From Hexactinellida sp. DTS-2022 (Eukaryota; Porifera; Hexactinellida), in assembly GCA_028753945.1 (NCBI GenBank), contig JAPNXP010000010.1:2421042-2485041 (forward strand): a stretch of DNA of 64,000 nt, written 5' to 3'. This document shows, piece after piece, positions 36,654-47,190 of the stretch. The translations under genes were made by a program, and so were the position numbers. Each line of letters opens with the position of its first letter. Positions within the stretch are counted from its first letter, which is position 1. The notes beneath the pieces are model-generated. The model searched no databases and was not told where the DNA came from. It worked only from the letters and a program-made list of their open reading frames with translations.

Positions 36654-37228
36654 GTCCCAATTAAGCGGAGTAGACTGTATATATTCCTACCAACGAGAAT
36701 TAAACTTTAAAATGTTATTTCAATGTTTTCTAGGTTATAGGTTATACTGAAGAGCGTGAAAGTACATTTCAATTGATTTGAGAAATAAAAAAATTGCCCT
36801 AATTCCACATGTCAAGCCACTGTGAATTAATATGGCGAAGAACCGCCTAAGCTACTATTCTAGTGATTCTAGTAATGACCAAATTTCCTAGTGAATGACT
36901 AAATTTCCATGACAGTCCATAAGCTGCTCACAATAAAACGGATGATAACCTATGTCTCGAAACGATGGTATTCCAAAGCGGGCGATCCTAAATAGCTAAG
37001 AATCCACCTTGATTAATTTTGAGCGTCTAAGATCAATCTTTTTGATAGGGCAAGTTCCTCTCCCCAAATGTGAAAACGTCCCCCCCCTTAGTGTGGCCCT
37101 GACCAGGATGTACATGAGTTAAATCAAGCCGACTCCCCTCTACCATTGGGCTGATCTGACAACCTGTTGTTCCATTAATATGCTATCCATGCGTGAGGGG
37201 ATGATATGAATACATTTTTGGGACAAAT

Positions 37229-38663
37229 CACAGTGTAGAACCATGGGTAATAGGTAAATTTTGACATAGCCAAATGCTAATTTACATACGTACATTCGAT
37301 TCTATAATGTTGAACCAATAAAAAATGTTATTGTCATTTGCCTTGGTTAAATATATCATGCCTACATAAAGTCTCAAAGTTATGCATTAAATTTCCAAAT
37401 TCAATTCCTGAAAAACCACAAATATCTATTGTTAGCCAACGTTGCTATATTTAATTATGCTTGATTCTTTGGTAATTCAAAACATATATGAGCATTCTTA
37501 ATTATACATTATTTGATAGATTTTAACTAGTTTTAAACCCGAAGTAGCAATGTGATTTTTTTTAATTTTTTCAGGCTATTTAAAAAATAACTTCCTGCAT
37601 TGTGGCAAATATTCCAACTGCCCGATCTTTGAATGCAAACAATTACGAGCTGAATTGTTTGCGTTTTTATATTGTCTATCTATCTAGGTATAGATTTAAA
37701 GTATTTCTACGCCCGCCCAAATATATTTTCGATCTAAAGTAAAAAGTTCAACCAAATATCGGACGGTTTTTAAAATTTTCCTATTTTGAACATTCATCTA
37801 TTTTCCCTTATTATTGTTAACGAATAGTGGTTTAAAATATTATTAATTGATTTTGCTTGAATAATAACTATTGTAATCAGTACCTACTAGCTCTTCAAAT
37901 TTGACAATATGAGTGAATTTGTTTCTAATAAAGACACATATGATATTTAGGTAGCTAACGACGGAGTGTCACTACCGTATATATGTACAAACTCTAACTG
38001 AAATTAGTCCTTATATTGTGTAATAGCGACCCTGTACTGGTAAAAAATCGTTTCAAAGCTACAAAGGTATACAAAAACCCTACAAACTGCGTATAAGAGA
38101 GAATATACAATAAGCCACTTATGGAAAGCTATCAATAAATGTCAATTAATACTATAGTATAGTAACTGAATTAATTTGTATTTGCCTCCTAGGTATATTT
38201 ACTTTGTTCTTGTTTCCATAAAAAATGTTAACATAAGGTAGAGTAGCTATTGCAGTGTCATACATAGGGCGTTTCTTCGAGTTAAAGATTGGTATTATGG
38301 GTTATGAGTCATCGGTAAGGTCTTTGGGGACAATTTTGATTATGTCAAATAGAAAATACTGATTCTGTGTAAATTATTGGTAAAGCAAAGGGTCTACCAA
38401 ACCTACCGAAACCTACGCACATGATACATGCTCTATTTTATTAATTAGCATAAAATATAGAGTGATAAAGATATGATTATTATTGACCCATATAAAAATA
38501 TTAAAAATGATGATGTCATTTTAACATAATTCTAGTGAGTTAGAAAAATAATAATAAATTTTTAGAATTCTACGAAGTCAATGCCTACCTGTACTAATGC
38601 AACTTTTATGCGTACCATTAACGTAAATACCTATTACCCCATAATCGCCATTTTGCCACACTG
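37229..38663. mobile_element. Non-autonomous Transib-type element, family A copy 2
   Basis: The left end CACAGTGTAGAACCATGG follows CAAAT (37224-37228); the right end CCACACTG is followed by CAAAT (38664-38668), missing the last two bases of the expected end. The interior is collinear with 6886-8526 but lacks the nested 0.6-kb element. No coding capacity. It appears to be inserted next to or into the integrase relic that follows. Confidence 0.72.
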
Positions 38664-38869
38664 CAAATGTGGGATCTGCAGTGAGTACTGGCATGATGGT
38701 ATCAATCGCTGAAATATTTTAATTGATAGTTGCTATCGATTATTCTTTAGCAGACATGGTAGAGTTGGGACTTGTATTTGAATATAGGTTGCTTTGGCTG
38801 GTAATGGTTAAATTTGTCTCAGGTACTGGTATATAGGAAGTTTCCTGGAGTGGCTATTGCTGATAGGAG

Positions 38870-39260
38870 GTCGTCCTCACTATTCATGCGTTCAACGACT
38901 TATGTTTGAAAAGATTAAGCCCGTTAACTTTAACATCACAGCCAAACATGCAGTTCTTTTTCCGGAATGGAAACTGTGAGTTTTTCTGGGATTGGGAAAA
39001 ATTGATTCTTGCAGACCAGTCATTTGTAGAATTTTCCCCCATCCAGGCAATAAGCATGTCCATAATATTCCCATTGGCTCATTCCACTGAAGATTGACTC
39101 TGTGGGTGGCCTGGCTTACCATGAACCATGTTAAGCATGGGCCATACAATTTTTGAGATCATTGGTCACCTGTGCTGTTAACTCACTACCATTGTCACTC
39201 TCCGCAGAATGGAAGGGGAACCGAAGAAAAGGAATAGATCCATCTAGGTGAAATGAAACT
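38870..39260 (-). pseudogene. Relic of a gypsy/Ginger-type integrase (KRBA2-like core)
   Basis: On the minus strand, several frames together show SDNGSELTAQV, then KPGHPQSQSS, then MLIAWM and FHSGKRTACLAVM. These match the second Asp region, the Glu region (PQSQSSVE; here the Glu codon is not clean) and the downstream helix of integrases such as those domesticated as KRBA2. Stops and frameshifts are numerous. It is not obviously related to the OTU-bearing element at 11027-16583. Confidence 0.65.
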
Positions 39261-39649
39261 CCAGCTGCACGTTATGAAGGTCAAAGCGAAGGTAGTTAAG
39301 CGATCTTGATACACCAGAATGTATTTCAACGAGTCAATCAAATCAATTTTTTTGAATACAGTCAAACCTCCAAGATTCGGACATCCAAGATCCGGACACC
39401 TCCTTCAACCGGGCAACATTTTTGTATAAGTTCAAAATTAAGTAGCCTTTTTTTGGTTATTAGCCCCAAATTTAGTTTATCTTTGCAGATTTGAATGTCA
39501 AACATGTTACTAAAGTAAACCACCCTAATCTGGGCAGTAAATATTGGTTTGGATTTGGCCATATGGAAATTTCGCTACTTTATATACAATTCATTTTCGA
39601 AATTTATGAACTCCATGGGTAAAGTTATAGTCGAGCAATATGGTGCAAG

Positions 39650-39890
39650 CATAGGCGTCGGATCCACCCGGCTACCCGGCAAATTCCCAAAGTCCTAGAA
39701 CCGTGTAGATCGATGAAGAGTCCGGCTAACCCGGCCACCCGCCCGCATGCACTGATGCACATAAAGCCTTGCATGAACTCGTAGCGAGACGCATGCCGTG
39801 AACGTAGCGGCCCCTGAATCGATTGGGCCGGCCCTGGAGACTTCGGGCCGGGAGGGCCGAAGTCTAGCGGGCCCATTTCCAACGCTTATG
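39650..39890. mobile_element. GC-rich hAT-type MITE
   Basis: The ends CATAGGCGTCGGATCC and, inverted, CATAAGCGTTGGAAATGG are flanked by GGTGCAAG (39642-39649) and GGCGCAAG (39891-39898), 7 of 8 matching. GC content is far above the surroundings. The opposed arm at 45.7 kb lacks it. Confidence 0.75.
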
Positions 39891-40335
39891 GGCGCAAGAT
39901 TGTGCATTTTCGAGATAAAAGTACCAAATTTTGCACAATTGTAGTAAAATAGGTTCTGATCAACTTCAGCTATGGCACACAGCAGAATTTTTGGAAGAAC
40001 AAATTTTTCAGGGGGTCAAAAATTGGTGCCCAATCGAAATCGCCGGCAGTATAAATACAGGATAGCTCATTCAAATGCATTCTTAACGACTTTACATTTT
40101 CAGATTCGTGCTCAGCACTTAATTTCCAGCATTTTGATAGGTATATTTACTGTATTTAATGAGAATATTTTTTGTTTTCCATAGCAACGCTAAGAATGTG
40201 ATAACATTCCGATCTCCCAATTTGGAGTAACCATATCGAGTGACCCCTTGTTTTTCTCGGGTTTGCGGACTGAGTGCGAATATACTATTCGAAACACTCT
40301 AAATATTAATTGTCGATCCAAAAGTATGCATTTAT

Positions 40336-41149
40336 CCGTGACCTTCGTTATATAAGGCCTTACTACTGAGTAGATTTTGCTGGACCATGGATTACTTAAA
40401 GGCCATTGATTATTGGCTAACATATCTTTATCTCAATAGCTAGTATTGACAGACCTGAGAAATGCATTATAATTATATAGGAAGTTAGGAACATGATATC
40501 AAGGCATACATAACACACTTTAGAATTGTGATATATCACCATTTGATTACGTAATCGCTATTTTTCGTGGGAATTATCGTGTTTTTATAGCCTGCTTTTA
40601 ACATAGTTAAACGCGGTATAAATGTTCAAAATTGGAACATGAGAATAATCTGATTATCTCAAAGATTATTGAAGTTAGGCCTAGAAAATGTATTATCAAT
40701 GAATAGGAAGTTACCAATTGCGAATAGATCAGTACTAGCATAGTTTACATAAAATAGATAGTTTTTGAGTATTGGCTCATTTGAAGAAATGTGCATTTCC
40801 CTTGGCAACCGAGGAATGTATCAACATTCCATTTATAATTTCGATATATTTTATTCAACTAGTTAAGGACATCCTCATGTTCCAATTTTGAACATTTATA
40901 CCGCGTTTAACTATGTTAAAAGCAGGCTATAAAAACACGATAATTCCCACGAAATAATCGATTAAGTAATAAAATGGTGATATATCACAATTCTAAAGTG
41001 TGTTATGTATGCCTTGATATCATGTTCCCAACTTCCTATATAATTATAATGCATTTCTCAGGTCTGTCAATATGTCAGCTAATAATCAATGGCCTTTAAG
41101 TAATCCATGGTTCGGAGTAGTAGAAAGGCCTTATATAACGAAGGTCACG
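40336..41149. mobile_element. Foldback element with arms of about 300 bp
   Basis: The left arm 40336-40640 and right arm 40870-41149 are reverse complements (CGTGACCTTCGTTATATAAG at the tips). ATTTAT lies on both sides (40330-40335, 41150-41155). The opposed copy near 44945 reads through the site, which supports insertion. Confidence 0.72.
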
Positions 41150-41155
41150 ATTTAT

Positions 41156-42136
41156 CATATTCCTGCTCAAAGCCAAGATTTATCCAAGATCAAAAGTAGT
41201 AGTTGCTTGAAGGAGCACTTCTGTACTTTGATCACAGAAAAAGCCGCAAGAACATGTCTTTGTATTTGTACTACTTCTAGGCAGGCTTGGACCGGCCATA
41301 GTTCCATAGTGCAATGCACATGCTCCCCCATTTATTCGTCCTGGTATCAGGCCAGTAGCTAGGGGGAGGCTCGCCGGCTAGGTTAACTTTTGTGATATAT
41401 CTGACATTTGGATTTGTTGTTGAATTGTATATTATTGGAGTTTCAATTTCCTCATGCTCACATTTTGTATTAATACCCTCGAATAATCTAGTATCGCACT
41501 TGTACGTAGGTATTGAAATTTGGGTGAATAGTACTAGTAGCATTGTATCTGGCTTCCAAGGGCTTCGCCCTGGAACAAACTGGGGAGCTAACTGCTCTCC
41601 CAGACCCCAAGCTGGCGATGTGATGTTTTAGAAACCACAACCCACCTTATAGCAAATCATAAATGCACCCCTACCCAGGGTCTTCATATTAAATTATTAT
41701 ACTCAGCTCCCCTGCAATCCTCATAGCCTCACCCACTACTACTTTCTGACTACAGGCCTGCCTTGTGCAATAGTGATTTGTTAACTTGCCCCTCCCCCTA
41801 GTCACTTAATGGCACCACCCCAAAGAGAGGCGATTCCGATCCTGCTTCTAGGTAAATGATTAACTCAGTCCCAACCAACATTTTCATTACTATTTTCACT
41901 CATTTTACTCACAATATCGTCAAAATATTGGATGTTGTAACATGTGCATCTTTTCTTCTTGAAACAAATGGACCTTTATGTTTTTATTAAGTATCTATAT
42001 GGTATGAGACGCATTTACTCCAGTCCAAACAATAATTCGAACTATATTGACCCATTTACACTAATTAGACAATAAAACTTGCATAAAAAAAGCGCACCCA
42101 AGGGGAGGCTAGCTAGGACATGGCACCCTTTCAGGG
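41156..42136. other. Non-coding stretch between foldback and hAT element
   Basis: Short open frames only. A 41548-41595 block (CCAAGGGCTTCGCCCTGG) is locally palindromic. Confidence 0.35.
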
Positions 42137-42144
42137 CTGTAGAT

Positions 42145-43051
42145 CAGGGACGTTGCCAGGAATTTTCATCTAGGAGGGGCATAGAAATTGTCAGGGGGGC
42201 GAACATTATATTGATGTTAGATCTAGCAGTTGACGCTACCAAAACTAGGCGATGAAGATGAAGCGTTCTAGTTTAATGTTCTGCAAAGTATTAAAAGTAG
42301 CCTACAAAAATCAATATATTAACAATAATTTTGCAACACCAGCTAATACTACAGCTTAACTAAGTGCTATATTGACAGTTAAAGTCAATTTTGACAGGTA
42401 ACAGGTCTAAAGTAAAAGGTGTATTGGGTTTGTAAAACTGTTGATTATAAGTTAGAACAAAATTGCCAAAATAACTTGAAATATCCTACAAGGCGTATCT
42501 AGATAACTAACAGCCCATTCCTGTCAACCGTACAGGAATTTCAACCATTTTGGATGTTCTGTCCAGGGAAGTAATAAATTTGTATATGGATTACTAGTTT
42601 GCTTAAATTATTGATTGTTTGTTGAATAATACACAAAAAATGCCTAACCCTAAAATGTAGCATTTTGTTTTGTGCAAATTAATACCCTATTCAAGCGTAC
42701 AGTACGAACTATATTTCAATATTATCTGCGTCCCTAAGTGATCATTTTGATTTAGAATAAATGACATGTTCGTATGTATATCTTGACACACACATAATAA
42801 AATGCTTTGGTTAGTATAATTCATTTCAATATAAGTGTAGATTTACGTTTTAGACGAGCGAGCGAGAAAAAAATTTGAGGTGCTAGGGATCTTGACCAAT
42901 GTATAGGGGAAATTGGAGCCTCGTACAGGGATATGATTCAAATGGATTGGAAAGTGGGAACTCATTAAATTGAATTCAATAGCATCAATGAATCAGAGGA
43001 ATAAAATATTTCAATATATTTTACCAGGCCCCCCCCGTGGCGGCGTCCCTG
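42145..43051. mobile_element. Non-autonomous hAT element
   Basis: The ends CAGGGACGTTGCC and, inverted, CAGGGACGCCGCC are flanked by a perfect 8-bp duplication CTGTAGAT (42137-42144, 43052-43059). No transposase frame. Confidence 0.85.
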
Positions 43052-43856
43052 CTGTAGATGGGGCTGACACCGCATGTGGGGTGATATAAATAGTACGGGT
43101 ATATAGTAGTTTACATGTTGTTGGACCCCTAGCTCCCCAGATATAAACCCTTGCCCCTTGAAATACTCTGGCCCTACCTCTGACCCAACTTGGCTTCCCA
43201 CCATTTGATTACTATTAAGCTAATGATGTCTAAGCATTCTATTAGTACAGTGGTGAAAACTATTTTCACTACTGTACTTACGTATAATATATTGAAGTGA
43301 TAAAATTCAACCTTCTCTGGATTCAATTCTAGTTTTTATATAGAACTTCCTCCAAATCAAGCGATGGCCCTTTGTCTATGAATCGCCCAAAGTCCGCAAG
43401 TCTCTCATCTCTCATAGTTGTTCTGAGGTTGGTTGTTCAGCTATGATTCAAAATAGAATTTGTAAATACGAAAATTGGATTGAGTATACATGATTACTTC
43501 TTATAACATTGGAAGTGAGTCTCTATCTCAATAATAAATCCGTTCTATATCGACCTATCACTCTAATAAAATCGGGAAAACAAACAAACTAGCAAACAAA
43601 AACAAAAAACAACAATCGAATTTTAATAATATAAATTTATCGTCCCATGCAGCCAGAAAGAGCGAGATATCCCAACAATACAATTGTTTGATAAAAAGAG
43701 AGAAGCGGCTGCGTCAGTTTTAACACTAATATCTGATGGCGTTACAACAACATAATACTACGGTAGTCATAATTGTGACTAATTATAACAGTCTAATAAC
43801 TAAATGGGGACTATTTAAAACTACATATAAATATTTGCAGGGTGACGCAACCCCAC

Positions 43857-44724
43857 CAGGGCTTTACATAAAACATTTTGATGATTTTTTCCAAATCAAA
43901 TCAATGATTTATGATTGATCTTTGGGTAACATCAATGATTTGATGATTGATTTTTTCCTTTTCATTTTTAGAATGATTTGATTTTGATTGATTTGTGAAA
44001 AGTTAATGATTTGATTTTTATTTAAATCAAATCATTTTTCTGCTCTGTAATAATAATATACGTAACTAATATTTATGTTATATGTTCTTCCACTTCAGGA
44101 GGTTATAGTAATATGAAAACGTTGAATACAATTGCTGGTCTATGTACATTTTATCGTTTCACTTCACCCCCGTTTGAAACTACAATCACTCAGCTAAAAG
44201 AAACCCAAGTTTGACCAGGAACAACCCAATACCAATAGTCTTAGATTGCTCCGGTTTAATGGGTGAAATATACGAATGTATATACTATTACTATCGACTT
44301 CGCTTATTAGTCTCCTCGGAATGAGTTATTTTGACCTATTAATAGGTACATCTGAAAAGGATTACTAATATATAGTAACATGTTTTTTTTTTCCCAGGTC
44401 CAAATAAACAAAGTTATTTGTTATGTAGCTATTATATTGATTAAGATTCTCAGATCACCTATTAAAACTGTTATTGTGTGTACATTAGTATTCGGCTAAA
44501 TAAACATCTTCAGGACTCGGGAGTAACAAAAAAACTAATTTTATCATCGTAATTGGAAATGATTTAATTTTGATTTCTGATGATTTGTGGTGAGTCAAAA
44601 TGATTTGATGATTGATTTTTTCAATCTCACATTTTGAATGATTTGATTTTGATTGATTTTTACATCACTAATTTTTGAATGATTTTGATTTAAAATCAAA
44701 ATCAATGATTTATGTAAAGCACTG
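43857..44724. repeat. Inverted element with ATGATTTGATTTTGATTG arrays
   Basis: The ends CAGGGCTTTACATAAA and TTTATGTAAAGCACTG are inverted. Both arms contain degenerate ATGATTTGATT repeats. No target duplication was found. Confidence 0.6.
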
Positions 44725-45039
44725 AAATTTACCCAACATATGGAAGTAAGCTGGCAGATCCCTCCCTATAGCAGGCTTATGGCCAGCTCACGAACAAAAC
44801 GGCCCTACCGACAGTGCCCTTGGAACAGTATCAGTCCGCCCTAGTTGCATAAATACAATTACAGAAATGGTTCACATATTTTTGGACAAAATATTGAGGG
44901 ATCAAGGTATTAAAATGGCGAATCAAATAGCAGGATATGAAAATGCATATTTTTGGATCGACAATTAATATTTAGAGTGTTTCTAATAGTGTATTCGCAC
45001 AAAGTACGCATACCCGAGAAAAACAAGGGGTCACTCGAT

Positions 45040-45339
45040 CAGAGGCGGCGCCACGCTGGGGCAAGGTGGGGCAAATGCCCCACCTGGCCTTCGGCTTGCC
45101 CCACCACTGGTGGGGCAAGCCTTATCAATAGCTTATAATTTATTTGGGCGCTTTTGAAGTTTTTTTCGCTCGTCTTCTTAATAGGACGCTTTTTTAACCC
45201 AATTTTGTAGCATGGATTACGTTTGAAGTGTCTACCGATATTATTTGATAGTGGTTTAATAGTTAAACATTTTGCCCCATCTCAAATGTCCTTTGCCCCG
45301 GCCAGCCCCATCGCTCATTTTGGTCTCGCGCCGCCACTG
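45040..45339. mobile_element. hAT-type MITE, 300 bp
   Basis: The ends CAGAGGCGGCGCC and, inverted, CAGTGGCGGCGCG are flanked by a perfect 8-bp duplication CACTCGAT (45032-45039, 45340-45347). It interrupts the right arm of the 39626-45708 inverted pair. The interior is rich in GCCCCACC motifs. Confidence 0.85.
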
Positions 45340-45879
45340 CACTCGATATGGTTAGTCCAAATTGGGAGATCGGAATGTTATCACTTTCTTACCGTTGCTA
45401 TGGAAAACCCAAAAATATTCTCACCAAATATAGTAAATATACCTATCAAAATGCTGGAAATTAAGTGCTGAGCACGAATCTGAAAATGTAAAGTCGTTAA
45501 GAATGCATTTGAATGAGCTATCCTGTATTTATACTGCCGGCGATTTCGATTGGGCACCAATTTTTGACCCCCTGAAAAATTTGTTCTTCCAAAAATTCTG
45601 TTATGTGCCATAGCTGAAGTTGATTAGAACCTATAATACTACAATTGTGCAAAATATTGAACTTTTATCTCGAAAATGCACAATCTCGCACCATATGCTG
45701 GACTATAAGGGGAGTTTAGTTATTATAATTATTTCAGTATTAATCAAGATCAAAATCGATTGAAATAAGCATATGAATAGTGCATATATGCTGCTTTTAA
45801 ATTGATATAAATATAGATTAAATTTGATAGCGGAATAGAAACTCTTACAATCGAATCTAATTCGTGTTGATGACTCTAG

Positions 45880-46135
45880 GGGGCCGGCGGCACGGAGCAC
45901 CATTGCCCCGGTCAATTTTTCCCCCAAATCTGATTCAAAACTAACTAGCAAACTAATACTTAATAATCAATAAATCTAACTCAACTAAAAATCATTAATA
46001 ATAAACAACATAAATAAATCAATAAATATTTTATCTTAACGGTGCATGAAGAGGGGGGGGGGGGGCAGTGGGACCTTTGCCCCCCCGGTCTTGGTTTATC
46101 ATTTATACTCGTACATGTCTTGCTCCGGCGCACCA
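45880..46135. repeat. Possible G-rich hAT relic
   Basis: GGGGGCCGGCGGCACGGAGC on the left and GCTCCGGCGCACC on the right are partly inverted, with imperfect TGACTCTA/TGACTAAA flanks. A G run lies at 46052-46065. Weak evidence. Confidence 0.3.
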
Positions 46136-46237
46136 GTGACTAAATTCAATTTAAAACAATTGAACTACCAATTGGAACGTGCTAAAACTACATTTCTTTG
46201 ATCCTTAGTTATATTAGAAATAGAAAATACATCAATA

Positions 46238-46510
46238 TTACGCATATAATGCATCAAAAATAAAGCTTTTTTCCGGTTGGCACACTGTGGACAGCATGTG
46301 CTTTGTAGGCACTATCTTTTGGTGATAAATTAATTGACAGTCCCTATAAAGGAAAATGCTGTCGGCACAGCTACAATTTGGGATATTTTCGCATGTCATC
46401 AACGTCTCAAGGTGATAAGACCCATATGTCAATTGGTCACTAGCCAAAAAGAACGGTTGACAGATTGGAAGTTTGTGTCTTAAACGATCAATGAGATTAA
46501 CGACATTCAT
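46238..46510 (-). other. Unrecognised 90-codon open frame
   Basis: A Cys-rich, protein-like frame (LPICQPFFLASDQLTYGSYH, then IPNCSCADS) with no family I recognise and no flanking splice evidence that decides its borders. It could be chance, an exon, or a transposon relic. Confidence 0.2.
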
Positions 46511-47183
46511 TAATGTATAATTAAAACAATGATTTATACGTATAATTAGGTAATTATTTCGGCAATATTATTCACAATTTGTTTAATCATATCTATAGAA
46601 CCTACTTTAAATTTATCAATTGATCCCTATGCCATGTACTACTTTTACAAATCGGTCATAACACCTTGAAGTGAGGATGTCATCGTCAATTTTTTTTACA
46701 ATTTTGTGAATTCGACATTTCGAATGTCTTGCTTACCTTTGGATGAACTTCACGCACACAAAAATGCTGACTCTTAACCTATTATATTCTACTGAAACTT
46801 GAATATATCTTAAATGAAAGGGCTAAAAATAAACTTCTAACCGTCTAAAGGAACGTTACCTCAGAAACACCCTTCTGAATTGTTTAGCACCTTTAGAGTG
46901 ATGATTATTTGACGAAAAAATCTAAAATTACATCTATGCTGGTGGACTATCAACCATCAACCACCAAGTATAGTGCCTCCAAAGGAACATGTTGTCCGGA
47001 CAGAAGTAATTTTAGATTTTCTTCACTTAGACGGTGCCCTGGGCATACTTTTCTAGATTAAGGGCTGAAAATTGGCATGTAGGTGCGAAGTGACCGTCTA
47101 ATTTGCACCTGTGGTAACGATTTTTGATAAAAAATATTTAGAACCCTTTAAACCAAATACGGATCATAACATTAAATAATTAA
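46511..47183. other. Non-coding stretch left of the P-like element
   Basis: No gene or complete repeat recognised. Confidence 0.4.
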
Positions 47184-47190
47184 TATTAAC

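Larger units (their letters stand above)
35918..36677. mobile_element. TA-flanked pogo-type MITE, interrupted
   Basis: The ends CAGTCAACTCCGCTTAATCG and, inverted, CAGTCTACTCCGCTTAATTG are flanked by TA on both sides. A hAT element (36003-36653) fills most of the interior. Confidence 0.78.
33690..36824. mobile_element. Transib-type family B element, older copy split by insertions
   Basis: The left end CACAGTGGCTTTAAATG starts at 33690. At 33889 the sequence breaks at AACAATC and resumes at 35031 (CATTATTAGTCACCC against TTTTAATACTCACCC in the intact copies); the interval is a complete second copy (33890-35030). A candidate right end CCACTGTG lies at 36817-36824. ATATG at 33685-33689 recurs only after a 5-base gap on the right (36830-36834), so the right border is less sure. 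TA-type and hAT elements lie in its right half. Confidence 0.5.
31128..37101. mobile_element. hAT element carrying many later insertions
   Basis: The ends CAGGGCCGCATTAAGG and, inverted, CAGGGCCACACTAAGG are flanked by a perfect 8-bp duplication ACCAGGAT (31120-31127, 37102-37109). No hAT transposase frame survives. Within it lie an array element (31914-32371), a Tc1-type MITE (32391-32871), Transib-type copies (33690-36824, 33890-35030) and TA-type elements (35409-35660, 35918-36677). Much of the 5974-bp length is therefore acquired sequence. Confidence 0.78.
39626..45708. repeat. Large inverted pair, possibly one 6-kb element
   Basis: Sequence from 39626 (ATAGTCGAGCAATATGGTGC) to about 40335 recurs inverted between about 44945 and 45708 (GCACCATATGCTGGACTAT). 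The arms share at least 450 bp, including GCCGGCAGTATAAATACAGG. They are either long terminal arms of a composite element or two opposed copies. Each arm has its own later insertion (39650-39890 left; 45040-45339 right). No transposase in between. Confidence 0.55.

Noticed and set aside
36817..36834. ATATG near 36830 as the target duplication of the older family B copy
   Set aside because: It is separated from the CCACTGTG end by five extra bases, so the duplication is not adjacent and the border was left uncertain.
43857..44724. hAT assignment with an 8-bp duplication
   Set aside because: The ends are inverted, but flanking bases AACCCCAC and AAATTTAC do not match, so only an inverted repeat is claimed.
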